Assembly (NCBI GenBank): GCA_028704555.1
Contig: JAQWFD010000022.1
Span: 1-62,105 of the forward strand
Reading direction: 5' to 3'
From: Desulfobacterales bacterium
GTDB lineage: Bacteria; Desulfobacterota; Desulfobacteria; Desulfobacterales; JAQWFD01
DNA length: 62,105 bases
The notes below the pieces were generated by a model. The model did no database searches, had not been told where the DNA came from, and saw nothing but the letters and a program-made list of their open reading frames with translations. The translations under genes were made by a program, and so were the position numbers. Shown piece by piece: positions 35,984 through 45,503 of the stretch (positions within the stretch are counted from its first letter, which is position 1; every line of letters starts with the position of its first letter).

Positions 35984-36788
35984 TTTACAAGCATCCTTTC
36001 ACAGTTTGGTATTAAGAATAAAGCACATTAACGCATTCAAGGAACTACCATTTAGCTTTAACGATTTCAAGATTTTTTTATCTGAAAATACATAATTTTT
36101 CTGCTTTTCTAAACTTTGTGAGAAATTAATATGCATACTTACTGGAAGAATTAAAGTAGATAAGACTTTAAATAGTGATATAATTTTATAAATATTTGTT
36201 TGTCTGATAATCATCTTTAATATGGTTTAATATGGCCGGTATATTCTGAATGTTTGGGTTTGATCATAACTGCGGCCATATTTTGCTGTGCGTAGCCTCG
36301 GAGTCCCGCCCGTTGCCGGCGTACGACATGGCGCGATCCGGGGAAAAGATGTCGGGGCCATGAAGCGTTAAGAAGCGCAAACGGTTTGAGGCGTGCCGAG
36401 TTTTTGCGCTTTAGCTTCATGGGCCCGGCATCCCCCGGATCGTGCTGGAGAAGCCGGCAATGGGCGGGACGGACCCCGTGACATTGTGGCCGCAGTTATG
36501 ATCAAGCCCGAATGTTTTTTACAGGTCTGATTTTCTCCGGATTTTTCCTGTTTTCAAACCCTTCGTTTGCACCGCATCAAAAATATCATGCATATCAAAC
36601 GTTTTTTTATAATCAGATAGCCGGATGTATTTTTCTTATTTGAATTCTGACAGGTTGATCAGGCAGGATAATTCAGGGATGTGGCTGCTTGAGGAAACCT
36701 TAAATTATAAATTTATATATCAGCACAGCATTTATATGACAACTTTTTGCTCACCGCTTATCGATATTTTGTTGATTTGCTTACCATA
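35984..36788. other. Region upstream of the rnf operon and downstream of the radical SAM gene
   Basis: About 800 bp: the first 240 bp are very AT-rich and should hold the rnf promoter on the minus strand, though no clear hexamer pair was found; palindromic copy D (36256-36509) follows; the remaining 280 bp next to the radical SAM stop show nothing recognisable. A 71-codon frame (35999-36214, minus) is low-complexity and not called. Confidence 0.4.
36256..36509. repeat. GGGCTTGATCAT palindromic element (copy D, 254 bp, three nested arms)
   Basis: The outer arms (GGGTTTGATCATAACTGCGG left; the right end is the reverse complement of GGGCTTGATCATAACTGCGG) pair over more than 20 bp. Inside them lie a second pair (CGGAGTCCCGCCCGTTGCCG with GCCGGCAATGGGCGGGACG) and a third (GATCCGGGGAAAAGATGTCG with GGCATCCCCCGGATC, then CATGAAGC with GCTTCATG). 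The whole element could fold into one long hairpin. A T-rich stretch follows the right end. Confidence 0.85.
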
Positions 36789-38498
36789 TCAACAAACACC
36801 GCAGAGATGGCAGGACTTTCCCCCGCATGATACCGATACCGAACCGGATTTTGCGTTTCCGAGCTCTTTCAACAGAAAGGATTTCCGGATACCGTGGTCT
36901 ATGAAATCCCATGGAAACAATTCATTCTCCGGGCGTACTCTGTATACAAAAAAATCGGGATTCACGGGGGATGATTTCAACGTTTTGCGCCAATTGCCCC
37001 GATTGCCGGCGCACAGCTCCAACACATCTGAAACCCGGCGGTCTCCACGGGACAGTAAGGCCTGGATATATGACCATCTTGGCGTTCCCGAATAGACACG
37101 CACATTCGAGACGCTACCCAGATCGCGTTGAATTTTTTTTATTTTCTGTTTAATCTCCGTCAATTCATTCATTGGCACCCATTGAAAGGGAGTAAACGGT
37201 TTTGGCACAAAGGGATTAACGCTGACGGTGATCTCTCCGATTCGTTTTCTTGCCCTGCTGGATTTCAAAAAGCAATGCTTGATTTTTCTGCACAGCGCTG
37301 AAATCGCTTCCACATCATCCATCGTCTCTTCCGGAAGCCCGATCATAAAATACAGTTTAAGATTGGGAATTCCCGCAGCGACCAGTGCTTCGGCAGCATG
37401 AAGGATCTGCTCTTCGGTCAGCCCCTTGTTGATGATATTTCTCATTCGCTGAGATCCGGCATCCGGGGCTATGGTTGCCGTCTTCACCCCGCTGTAGGAA
37501 AGCGCCGATATCAGATCATCATCAAGCGCATCCGCCCGGAGCGAACTGAAGGACAGCGTGACATGCTGCTGAGCCACCTGACGGCACAATTCGCCAATAC
37601 CCGGAAGATCCGATACCGCCGCGCCGACAAGCCCGATTTTATCGGTTATCGATGCACCGTGTTCGATACATTGCCGGAGCAGCGAAATCGGCCTGAATCT
37701 GGGAGGTCGATAAATATAGCCGGCACTGCAAAATCGGCAGCCGTGAGGGCATCCCCTGCTGACTTCAATCAGATAGGTCTGATCAAACGTTGTTTCCGGG
37801 GTCAGAATACTGCTGCAGGTGGACAGACGGGTCAGATCCTTCACGCATACCCGCTTGATTTTCACAGGCACATCGGCTCTCGGTTCAAAAGATTGAAGCG
37901 TGCCATCCTTATGATAGATCGCCGTATACAATGCCGGAACATATACACCCGGCACTTCCCGGGCCAGCAAGCGCAGCATGGGGTCCCGATCGGCATCCGG
38001 ATCAAACACATCGATGAATCCGGGAAGAATCTCTTCCGCCTCACCGATCATAAAACAGTCGATAAACGCTGAAACCGGCTCTGGATTTATCCAGCAGGCA
38101 ACCCCCCCTGCAATAATCAGCGGGTGGGGATAATTTCTACCGGATGATCCCAAGGGCAATTTTGACGTTTCGAGAATGGTCAGTATATTGGGAAAATCAT
38201 TTTCAAACGAAACGGAAAACGCAACGACATCAAATTCACTCAGCAACCGGCCGTGTTCAAGGCTTCGTACCGGACGCCCTTCATCATCAGGTTCCGGCAA
38301 AAAGGCTCTGTCACAGACCACATCATCATACTCATTCAGCAGACGGTACACCGTCTGAAATCCGAGATTGGACATACCAATATGATATCGATTCGGATAG
38401 ACGACAGCAATCCGGATACGATTTTGCCAGCTCTTTCGAATTGTTCCGGTTTCCTTTTCAAGAAACCTGCGGTCTGCATGTTGCGTTTTAGAAACCAT
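36789..38498 (-). CDS. B12-binding-type radical SAM protein (TIGR03960-like)
   Basis: A 569-residue radical SAM enzyme. The N-terminal 220 residues look like a B12-binding Rossmann domain (RIAVVYPNRYHIGMSNLGFQ, VVAFSVSFENDFPNIL, LIIAGGVACWINPEP). The radical SAM cluster ligands are C250, C254 and C257 in EVSRGCPHGCRFC. TIAPDAGSQRMRNIINKG and the MIGLPEET motif follow. The C-terminus has an extra cysteine cluster (SCHLCGVC). It stands at the distal end of the dcw cluster, 125 nt after ftsZ. Family members of this type are often fused to or followed by a DUF2344 protein for tRNA or rRNA modification; none is seen here. The substrate is unknown. Confidence 0.82.
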   Translation of the reverse strand: MVSKTQHADRRFLEKETGTIRKSWQNRIRIAVVYPNRYHIGMSNLGFQTVYRLLNEYDDVVCDRAFLPEPDDEGRPVRSLEHGRLLSEFDVVAFSVSFENDFPNILTILETSKLPLGSSGRNYPHPLIIAGGVACWINPEPVSAFIDCFMIGEAEEILPGFIDVFDPDADRDPMLRLLAREVPGVYVPALYTAIYHKDGTLQSFEPRADVPVKIKRVCVKDLTRLSTCSSILTPETTFDQTYLIEVSRGCPHGCRFCSAGYIYRPPRFRPISLLRQCIEHGASITDKIGLVGAAVSDLPGIGELCRQVAQQHVTLSFSSLRADALDDDLISALSYSGVKTATIAPDAGSQRMRNIINKGLTEEQILHAAEALVAAGIPNLKLYFMIGLPEETMDDVEAISALCRKIKHCFLKSSRARKRIGEITVSVNPFVPKPFTPFQWVPMNELTEIKQKIKKIQRDLGSVSNVRVYSGTPRWSYIQALLSRGDRRVSDVLELCAGNRGNWRKTLKSSPVNPDFFVYRVRPENELFPWDFIDHGIRKSFLLKELGNAKSGSVSVSCGGKSCHLCGVC

Positions 38499-38622
38499 TA
38501 TCGTCTGTGTTTCAAAGCTTTCCCTTCATTGTCACCAGTGACCATCTCAGACGGATACAAATCGGCCGCTGTTAACCGAAGCGTGTTTTTATGAAAAATT
38601 TTAAAACCGTTTACCACGAAGG

Positions 38623-39807
38623 CTAATCAGCCTTTCTTCGCAGAAATGTCGGGATCTCTAAATCACTGTTATCGATAACAAGCCCCTTGTGATTGATTTG
38701 AACGGTCCCCGATGGATCTCCAACCGCCTGCTTGTAACGAATGAAGGTGGGTTCATCATAATTGACGGCCCGCTGCATGTCCGCCGGGGTCACATCCCTG
38801 ACCCTGCCTCTGGCTAATGTGCTGCTGATCTTATCTGCCGCAACCGTTTCAGGGCCCGAACCGATTCCGGTGGCAATCACGGTTACATGCATTTCATCCC
38901 CCAGGGAATCATCAATCACCGTACCCCAGATGATCTCTGCCTCATCTCCGACCTCATCATAAATGCGTTCGGATGCCTGAGTCATCTCTTCCATCGTCAG
39001 GCCACTGGAACAGGTGATATTCATCAATACCCCCTTGGCTCCGGAAATGGAGATATCCTCGAGAAGCGGATGGGAAATGGCATTTTCTGCCGCTTCAATG
39101 GCACGGTTTTTACCACTGGCAATCCCGATACCCATAATGGCCATTCCGGATTTTGCCATGGTAGTTTTGACATCGGCAAAATCAAGATTCACCAGGCCCG
39201 GCATCATGATCAGGTCGGTAATGCCCCGGACAGACTGAAGCAGAATTTCATCGGCCTTTTTGAACATCTCAATCAGCGTCGCATCTTTACTGGCAAGACC
39301 TCTGAGTCGATCATTGGGAATGATAATAACCGTATCCGCCACTTCTTTCAATGCGTTGATACCTTCTTCGGCCTGGCGGTTGCGCTTTTTACCCTCGAAG
39401 GAAAACGGCCGGGTCACAACCGCTACCGTCAGCGCACCGACTTCCTTACCGATTTCAGCGATGACCGATGCCGCCCCGGTTCCGGTCCCGCCGCCGAATC
39501 CGGCCGTGATAAATACCATATGGCTGCCCTGAAGGGCTTCCTTGATCGCCTCCTTATTTTCAATCGCTGCCTGCCGTCCGATTTCAGGGTTAGCCCCGGC
39601 GCCAAGGCCCTCGGTCAGCTTTTCTCCGATCTGAATCTTGACCGACGCATTGGAAACGTCCAACGCCTGACAATCGGTATTCGCCACGATAAATTTAACC
39701 CCCAGAAGGTTGGAGTCGATCATGTTGTTGATTGCGTTTCCACCCGCTCCACCTACTCCGACCACCTTGATTCTCGCCGTTTTTTCATTCTCCACATATG
39801 TGAACAT
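38623..39807 (-). CDS. ftsZ: Cell division GTPase FtsZ
   Basis: A 394-residue tubulin homologue that forms the division ring. The tubulin signature GGGTGTG is present in [18 protein letters not shown], with the N-terminal [18 protein letters not shown] nucleotide site, and the T7 loop [11 protein letters not shown]. The C-terminal peptide [14 protein letters not shown] matches the conserved FtsA/ZipA-binding tail. A GGAGGTGAAGG site precedes the ATG. It follows ftsA by 88 nt, the normal order. Confidence 0.98.
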   Translation of the reverse strand: MFTYVENEKTARIKVVGVGGAGGNAINNMIDSNLLGVKFIVANTDCQALDVSNASVKIQIGEKLTEGLGAGANPEIGRQAAIENKEAIKEALQGSHMVFITAGFGGGTGTGAASVIAEIGKEVGALTVAVVTRPFSFEGKKRNRQAEEGINALKEVADTVIIIPNDRLRGLASKDATLIEMFKKADEILLQSVRGITDLIMMPGLVNLDFADVKTTMAKSGMAIMGIGIASGKNRAIEAAENAISHPLLEDISISGAKGVLMNITCSSGLTMEEMTQASERIYDEVGDEAEIIWGTVIDDSLGDEMHVTVIATGIGSGPETVAADKISSTLARGRVRDVTPADMQRAVNYDEPTFIRYKQAVGDPSGTVQINHKGLVIDNSDLEIPTFLRRKAD

Positions 39808-39895
39808 TATCCTTCACCTCCTGTTCATTGCGTTTTATTCAAACCGCGTAAAGCTGCCTGTAAAACGAATTTAACTGCACCGGAATTCCATTGTG

Positions 39896-41122
39896 TCAAA
39901 TGACTTCTTTAAACCATTTTTTCATGCGCCCCATTACCCGGTTAAATATATTCCGATCACGAATCCTGAAATTTTTCTTGTCCTGATTTTTAGCGCCATA
40001 CAACACCAGGCCCACGCCGGTAGCATACATGGGATTGTTAACGACATCCACCAAGCCGCTGATACCGATGGGCTTTCCAAGCCGGGCCGGTACATGCAGA
40101 ACCGATTCGGCTATATCCGTTACGCCTTCCAGCAACGCAGCGCCCCCGGTGACAACCACCCCTGAAGCCACCATGTTTTCCATTTGAGCTCTGTAAACCT
40201 CTCTTTTGATGAGCGTAAAGATTTCTTCCATTCGGGGTTCAAGAATTTCAGATAAAATCTGCCGCGGAAGCTTTCTCGGTTTACGGCCTCCCAAGCCGGG
40301 CACTTCAATGGTTTCTTCGGCACTGATATTCCGGCAGCTGCATATTCCGTACTTTATCTTGATTTTTTCGGCATCGGCCACCGGCGCCCGTAATCCGATT
40401 GCAATATCATTGGTCAGGTTATCCCCTCCCAATGCCAGCACAAAGGTGTGCCGGATATTCTTACCGGAAAATACTGCCAGATCCGTCGTGCCGCCACCGA
40501 TATCCAGAAGCGCTGTCCCCAGCTCCTTTTCTTCCTCCGTCAACACCGCCTCACCGGATGCCAGTGATTCCAAAACAATATCACAGACATCGAGCCCCGC
40601 ACGGTTTGCGCATTTGACGATATTATGCGCAGAGGTCACAGCACCGGTGACAATATGAATTTTGGCTTCGAGCCTCACCCCGGACATGCCGACCGGATTC
40701 TGAATCCCGACCTGATCATCCACAATAAACTCCTGCGGAAGCACATGAATCACTTCCCGGTCCATCGGAATGGCTACAGCCCGTGCGGCATCGATGACCC
40801 GGTCCACATCGTTCTGGACAATTTCGGTCCCTTTTACCGCAATAATCCCCCGGCTGTTGAATCCCGAGATATGCCCACCGGCGATGCCAGCGTAGACCGA
40901 TGAAATTTCGCAACCGGCCATCAATTCGGCTTCTTCGACGGCTTTTTTTATTGATTCAACGGTCGATTCTATATTGACGACGACCCCTTTTCGAAGGCCA
41001 ACAGAAGGATGGCTACCGATACCGATAATGTTGATATTCCTGCCCGTAACTTCTCCCACTACGGCGCATATCTTCGTAGTACCGATATCAAGGCCGACGA
41101 CAATTTCTCCCTGCCCCTGCAA
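39896..41122 (-). CDS. ftsA: Cell division actin homologue FtsA
   Basis: A 408-residue actin-like protein that tethers FtsZ to the membrane. VGLDIGTTKICAVVGEV is the phosphate-1 motif, LLDIGGGTTDLAVF phosphate-2, and VVVTGGAALLEG the adenosine site. The extreme C-terminus (RVMGRMKKWFKEVI) is the expected amphipathic membrane-targeting helix. The 1C subdomain lies in its usual place after residue 85. It starts 1 nt after the ftsQ stop, consistent with coupled translation. Confidence 0.97.
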   Translation of the reverse strand: MQGQGEIVVGLDIGTTKICAVVGEVTGRNINIIGIGSHPSVGLRKGVVVNIESTVESIKKAVEEAELMAGCEISSVYAGIAGGHISGFNSRGIIAVKGTEIVQNDVDRVIDAARAVAIPMDREVIHVLPQEFIVDDQVGIQNPVGMSGVRLEAKIHIVTGAVTSAHNIVKCANRAGLDVCDIVLESLASGEAVLTEEEKELGTALLDIGGGTTDLAVFSGKNIRHTFVLALGGDNLTNDIAIGLRAPVADAEKIKIKYGICSCRNISAEETIEVPGLGGRKPRKLPRQILSEILEPRMEEIFTLIKREVYRAQMENMVASGVVVTGGAALLEGVTDIAESVLHVPARLGKPIGISGLVDVVNNPMYATGVGLVLYGAKNQDKKNFRIRDRNIFNRVMGRMKKWFKEVI

Positions 41123-41123
41123 A

Positions 41124-41975
41124 TTATACCTCCTTATGGTTTCCGATGTTGGGTTCAGCGCTTACCGGACGTAAAATAACCCGATCCCGGTTATCCAGAT
41201 CAATTTCCATAAAATCCGGAACCTCCGGCGATTGTTTGACGTAAGAAAAAATCTGTTCAAGCGTCTGGTATTTACCGGGATAATCACTGTAACCCAGCCG
41301 TATGGCTTTGGTTTCTTCAAATGCATAGAGGGTGATTCCCAGTTCACGGTCCACCTGAATTTTTTTTATCATCCGGTTTGGAAGAATACTGCCCGGCTGC
41401 CGGCCCAGCTGCAGCACCGCCATTGCGGCTTGAAACGTTGAGGCCGGGGCGATACCGGGTTCATGGATATCCGAAAAATCAAGTCCGCTGATGATTGGCA
41501 GCTGATCGGGATCCGAAGCCTCCCATCGCTTAAAAATTTCTCCGCCTGTATTGACCAGAAATTTCTCTCCCAGATCTGCAATGGCAACCGCCTGATGCTC
41601 TGTGATCCCAATCGTCAGCTCGGAGGGCAGCTCCCGGCTGACCCGGGCATCTTTTATCCATGGATGCGACAGGAGACGTTTTCTGGCAATCTTGAGATTA
41701 ACGGAAAGAATATTGACTCCGTCAGTTATTTTTGCCTGTGTCATCACGTCTTTCCGGGACAGCCGTTCGACTCCCGTAATTTCAATATGCCGGGCCTTGA
41801 AAAACTCACACTGGGTGATCAGATCGTATCCGAAAACGAACCCGCAGCTCAACAATCCCACAAGCAAAATGCCGCATGCCCCCTTAACGCCTGTTTTCAT
41901 TAGGCCCCATGTACAGAATCGCCTGTTTGCGGATTTGCGTTTGTACTGATTTTTCCGTATCCGTTTAGAATCCAA
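41124..41975 (-). CDS. ftsQ: Cell division protein FtsQ
   Basis: A 283-residue divisome protein with a basic cytoplasmic tail (KNQYKRKSANRR), one membrane segment at about 33-51 (ACGILLVGLLSCGFVFGYD), a POTRA domain (FFKARHIEITGVERLSRKDV) and a C-terminal FtsQ domain (HPWIKDARVSRELPSELTIG). It connects FtsL/FtsB to the rest of the divisome. It overlaps the murB stop by 11 nt. The ddl gene that many bacteria carry between murB and ftsQ is absent here. Confidence 0.93.
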   Translation of the reverse strand: MDSKRIRKNQYKRKSANRRFCTWGLMKTGVKGACGILLVGLLSCGFVFGYDLITQCEFFKARHIEITGVERLSRKDVMTQAKITDGVNILSVNLKIARKRLLSHPWIKDARVSRELPSELTIGITEHQAVAIADLGEKFLVNTGGEIFKRWEASDPDQLPIISGLDFSDIHEPGIAPASTFQAAMAVLQLGRQPGSILPNRMIKKIQVDRELGITLYAFEETKAIRLGYSDYPGKYQTLEQIFSYVKQSPEVPDFMEIDLDNRDRVILRPVSAEPNIGNHKEV

Positions 41976-42906
41976 TACGCTTTACCTCAGTTTCCAGTAA
42001 AATTCCGGACATGGCCAGAACCCGTTCCTGAACCAGGCTCATCAACGCCATCATATCCGCGCAGGTCGCGTTGCCCCGATTAATGAAAAAATTGGCATGC
42101 GTCGCCGAAACTTCCGCGCCCCCGACGCTTGTCCCTTTCAACCCCGCCAGGTCAATCCATTCTCCGGCGGATCTGCCCGCCGCCGGATTTTTAAAAAAGC
42201 ATCCGGCGCTTGCAACCCCCGAAGGCTGTGTGTTGCGCCGCATGCGCAGCATTTCTCGGGCTGTTATCCTGAGCTGTACAGGATCTGAAAGATGAAAAAC
42301 CAGATCCGCCTCCACGATCACAGGGTCAGAAGGCCCCTGTTCCTTATCTCGCTCAAAAACCAGCTGACGGTATTGAAAGATCAGATCGCTTCTGTCAAGT
42401 CGATTGATCCGACCATCGGGCATCAGCACCGTTACCCGCTGAAGAATCCCCTCCACCGCACCTGCCCGGGTACCGGCATTCATCATGATGGCGCCGCCAA
42501 GTGTCCCGGGTATGCCCATTGCAAACGTCACCCCGCCCCATCCCTGCCGGATGGCATACCAGCATAATTTCTGCAGATCCATCCCCGCCCCTGCGGTAAC
42601 CAGAATCGAGTCGTTGCGGATTTCCGTACGGATCACCCGGCTGAGGCATCTTTTCATCCCGATGACAATCCCGGGAATCCCCGCATCGGTCACGAGAATA
42701 TTGGTCCCGCCCCCGACAATGGTACATGGAATCCGATGATCCCCGGCCCATACAATCAGCGCGGAGACATCTTCGAATCGTTCCGGCAGTAAAAAGGCTT
42801 CCGCCGGACCTCCAATCTGAAGCGAGGTATGCCGCGCCATGGGCTCGTTAAACCGAACGAGACTGCCAAACCGGCTTTCAAGCCACTGCTTTGCTGTCCT
42901 ATTCAT
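41965..42906 (-). CDS. murB: UDP-N-acetylenolpyruvoylglucosamine reductase
   Basis: A 313-residue flavoprotein from the ATG at 42906 (MNRTAKQWLE); the frame is also open from a GTG at 42960, but that would run deep into murC and has no ribosome site. MARHTSLQIGGPAEAF, CTIVGGGTNILVTDAG and AMGIPGTLGGAIMMNAG form the FAD site. The catalytic serine lies in SGVASAGCFFKNP and the Tyr-containing RYRQLVF-like block is FQYRQLVF, marking a type I enzyme. It overlaps the murC end by 8 nt. It reduces the enolpyruvyl group to make UDP-MurNAc. Confidence 0.95.
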   Translation of the reverse strand: MNRTAKQWLESRFGSLVRFNEPMARHTSLQIGGPAEAFLLPERFEDVSALIVWAGDHRIPCTIVGGGTNILVTDAGIPGIVIGMKRCLSRVIRTEIRNDSILVTAGAGMDLQKLCWYAIRQGWGGVTFAMGIPGTLGGAIMMNAGTRAGAVEGILQRVTVLMPDGRINRLDRSDLIFQYRQLVFERDKEQGPSDPVIVEADLVFHLSDPVQLRITAREMLRMRRNTQPSGVASAGCFFKNPAAGRSAGEWIDLAGLKGTSVGGAEVSATHANFFINRGNATCADMMALMSLVQERVLAMSGILLETEVKRIGF

Positions 42907-44281
42907 CGACACGTAACTGTGCCAGCAAGGCTTCCCCGACTTTCCAGACATCTCCCGCACCCAGAGTCAGCACAATATCGCCCGCTTCAACGATTCCCCT
43001 GACCAAGGACACGGCGGAATCAAAATTTTCTGAATCCCTGACATCTTTATGCCCATGTAAACGAATGGCATTGCTTAACTTATGACTGTCAACTCCCGGC
43101 AAGGGCGGTTCGCTGGCCGGATAAATGGGCAGTACAATCAATATGTCAGTCTGATAAAAGGACCTGACAAATTCATCAAACAACGCGCGGGTCCGCGTAT
43201 ACCGGTGAGGCTGAAATACGACCACTTTCCTCCGGTCCGGCCAGCATTCCTTGGCTGCGCAAAGGGTTGTTTTAATCTCCGTGGGATGATGGCCATAATC
43301 ATCGACTACGGTAATCCCGTCGACCTGGCCTTTTATTTCCAATCGGCGCCCAACCCCCTGAAGCGTTTCCAGCGCCCCCTTGATGACATCAAAAGAAATG
43401 CCCAGTTCCCGGCCGACTGCAATACTGGCCATGGAATTGGATACATTATGAATCCCGGGCAGATTCAAGGTAATATCCCCGAGCGGTTCACCCGAGTGAA
43501 AAACGCTGAAATGGCTTTTCAGCCCTTCAAACCGAATTTTCTTTGCCTGAAAGTCAGCCTGAGGACTCAATCCGTATGTGGTAAACCGTTTTTTTATTCT
43601 GGGTATCAAATCCTGAATGGGCTCGTTATCCAGACACAGAACCGCCAGTCCGTAAAACGGAACCCTTTGAATAAAATTGAGAAACGTTTCCTTGATAGCG
43701 TTCAGATCCTTGTAATAATCCAGATGTTCCCTGTCTATGTTCGTAACGACGGCAATCGTGGGGGACATCTTTAAAAAAGATCCGTCGCTTTCATCGGCTT
43801 CCGCTACAACAAAATTCCCCTTGCCGAGCAGCGCATTGGTCCCGATACTTTTGAGCATTCCCCCATTGATCACGGTAGGCTCCAGGCCCCCTTTATCCAA
43901 TACAGCGGCAATGATGGACGTTGTGGTGGTTTTACCATGTGCGCCGGCAATAGCCACGCTGAATTTCATCAGGCGCATCAGTTCGGAGAGCATTTCCGCT
44001 CTGGGGATCACCGGGATCGAAGATTCCCTGGCCGCAACGACTTCACAATTATCAGGAGATATGGCGGACGAGACGACCACCACATCCGCCCCGCGGATCT
44101 GTTCTGCCAAATGACCGGTCCAGAGGGTTCCGCCCAGACGTTCGAGCCGCCGGGTAATGTCCGAGGCCTTCAGATCAGATCCGGATACCGTATATCCCAG
44201 CGTCAGAAGAAGTTCGGCAATTCCGCTCATGCCAATGCCGCCGATTCCCACAAAGTGTATATGATAGTTGTTAAGGTACAT
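42899..44281 (-). CDS. murC: UDP-N-acetylmuramate-L-alanine ligase
   Basis: A 460-residue Mur ligase. NYHIHFVGIGGIGMSGIAEL begins the UDP-binding domain, AGAHGKTTTTSIIAAVL is the P-loop, and DYGHHPTEIKTTLCAAK with FQPHRYTRT belong to the central and C-terminal domains. It adds the first amino acid to UDP-MurNAc. Its start is 64 nt downstream of murG and its end overlaps murB, so all three genes are one transcript. Confidence 0.97.
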   Translation of the reverse strand: MYLNNYHIHFVGIGGIGMSGIAELLLTLGYTVSGSDLKASDITRRLERLGGTLWTGHLAEQIRGADVVVVSSAISPDNCEVVAARESSIPVIPRAEMLSELMRLMKFSVAIAGAHGKTTTTSIIAAVLDKGGLEPTVINGGMLKSIGTNALLGKGNFVVAEADESDGSFLKMSPTIAVVTNIDREHLDYYKDLNAIKETFLNFIQRVPFYGLAVLCLDNEPIQDLIPRIKKRFTTYGLSPQADFQAKKIRFEGLKSHFSVFHSGEPLGDITLNLPGIHNVSNSMASIAVGRELGISFDVIKGALETLQGVGRRLEIKGQVDGITVVDDYGHHPTEIKTTLCAAKECWPDRRKVVVFQPHRYTRTRALFDEFVRSFYQTDILIVLPIYPASEPPLPGVDSHKLSNAIRLHGHKDVRDSENFDSAVSLVRGIVEAGDIVLTLGAGDVWKVGEALLAQLRVDE

Positions 44282-44345
44282 AGATTGTCAGTTCATTGTT
44301 TAAAATGTTAGTTTTGGTCATGTGATTACCGCGTCCCGCTCATTT

Positions 44346-45503
44346 TCAAGCGGCTGGAAGCCTCTTCTGGCTGAAGCTCAGAGCAAGAATGTCCCGGGCG
44401 GCATCAGGCCTTGCGAAGGTCTGGACGCGGGATGCCATCCGTATCAGCGCCTTCGGGTCAGAGACAAAATACCGGATTCTGCCGGCAAGGAGTTCACCCG
44501 TTAGCTCCGTTTCCAAAATCAGTTCTGCCGCACCCCGGTCAGCCAGGCTGCGGGCATTGAGTTCCTGATGATTGTCGGCCGCATAGGGAAACGGAATGAA
44601 TACCGCCGGCTTTCCAATGGCTGTAATTTCGGCCACAGTGGTCGCTCCGGCCCGGCATATGACCAGATCCGCTTTCCGGTATTGACTGGCCATATCACCG
44701 AAAAAAGCTCTCACATCCCCCTTCATCCCCAGGGCTGAATACCGCTTCCGGACAACGTCTTCATCCAGTTCCCCGGTCTGGTGAATCAGAAAAAACCGGT
44801 CTTTTTTCTCAATATGTTCCAGTGCGTCCAGAAGCGTCATATTGATGCGGTGGGCACCCTGACTGCCGCCGATAATCAGGACGGTAAAAGGTTTTTCAGC
44901 CGCCGGCTCCCGGATCCGACCGGACGTTTCCAGGAACTCTTTTCTCACCGGATTTCCGGTTATCACCGCCTTTTCCGGATTTATCCCCCGCGGGATTGAA
45001 TCAAACGAGAGACATATCCGGTATGCCAGCCGGGCCAGAATCCGGTTGGTCATTCCGGCAATGATATTCTGTTCATGAATCACGACCCGGATGCCAAGCA
45101 GCCACGCCGCCAATGCGACCGGTCCGGAGGAATACCCGCCGACGCCGATGACCACGGCGGGTTTAAACTGTTTCAATATCCGGATCGATTCCAGAACCGC
45201 CCCGGGTATTTTTATTGCTGACAAAAACTGATCCAGCCGCCCTTTGCCTTTGAGTCCTTTGACGGAAATCCGCCTGAGATCAAACCTTTTTCCGGCCAGA
45301 GCAGATACCTCAAGGGGCCGGCCGGTACTGACAAAAAGGACCCGGTTTCCAGGATCTTTTTCACGGAACGCTTCAGCGATCGCAATGCCAGGGAACAGAT
45401 GCCCCCCGGTCCCTCCGCCGGCGATGACGATAGCCGAACCACCTTCCGGAGAGGCTTTATCCCCGCGTACCCCTCGATTGCCGCACAATGTCTGTCTGTT
45501 CAT
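44346..45503 (-). CDS. murG: UDP-GlcNAc:lipid I GlcNAc transferase MurG
   Basis: A 385-residue GT28 glycosyltransferase that makes lipid II. The frame continues upstream through ftsW to 45767, but the ATG at 45503 forms an ATGA overlap with the ftsW stop and is the right start. IVIAGGGTGGHLFPGIAIAE carries the first glycine loop; GGYSSGPVALAAWLLGI and IGGSQGAHRINMTLLDAL the others; DLVICRAGATTVAEITAIG is the UDP-GlcNAc site. The N-terminus is about 20 residues longer than usual (MNRQTLCGNRGVRGDKASPE). Confidence 0.96.
   Translation of the reverse strand: MNRQTLCGNRGVRGDKASPEGGSAIVIAGGGTGGHLFPGIAIAEAFREKDPGNRVLFVSTGRPLEVSALAGKRFDLRRISVKGLKGKGRLDQFLSAIKIPGAVLESIRILKQFKPAVVIGVGGYSSGPVALAAWLLGIRVVIHEQNIIAGMTNRILARLAYRICLSFDSIPRGINPEKAVITGNPVRKEFLETSGRIREPAAEKPFTVLIIGGSQGAHRINMTLLDALEHIEKKDRFFLIHQTGELDEDVVRKRYSALGMKGDVRAFFGDMASQYRKADLVICRAGATTVAEITAIGKPAVFIPFPYAADNHQELNARSLADRGAAELILETELTGELLAGRIRYFVSDPKALIRMASRVQTFARPDAARDILALSFSQKRLPAA

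Noticed and set aside
35999..36214. A 71-codon minus-strand frame upstream of the cytochrome gene
   Set aside because: It is low in complexity, lies in very AT-rich sequence, and probably overlaps the rnf promoter region.
36217..36420. Frames inside the palindromic elements (also near 10361, 17202, 17276, 60716)
   Set aside because: They come from the repeat sequence itself and share fragments such as MAAVMIKP because of the shared termini. They are not proteins.
42907..42960. A longer murB from the GTG at 42960
   Set aside because: It would overlap murC by about 60 nt and has no ribosome site. The ATG at 42906 gives the usual N-terminus.
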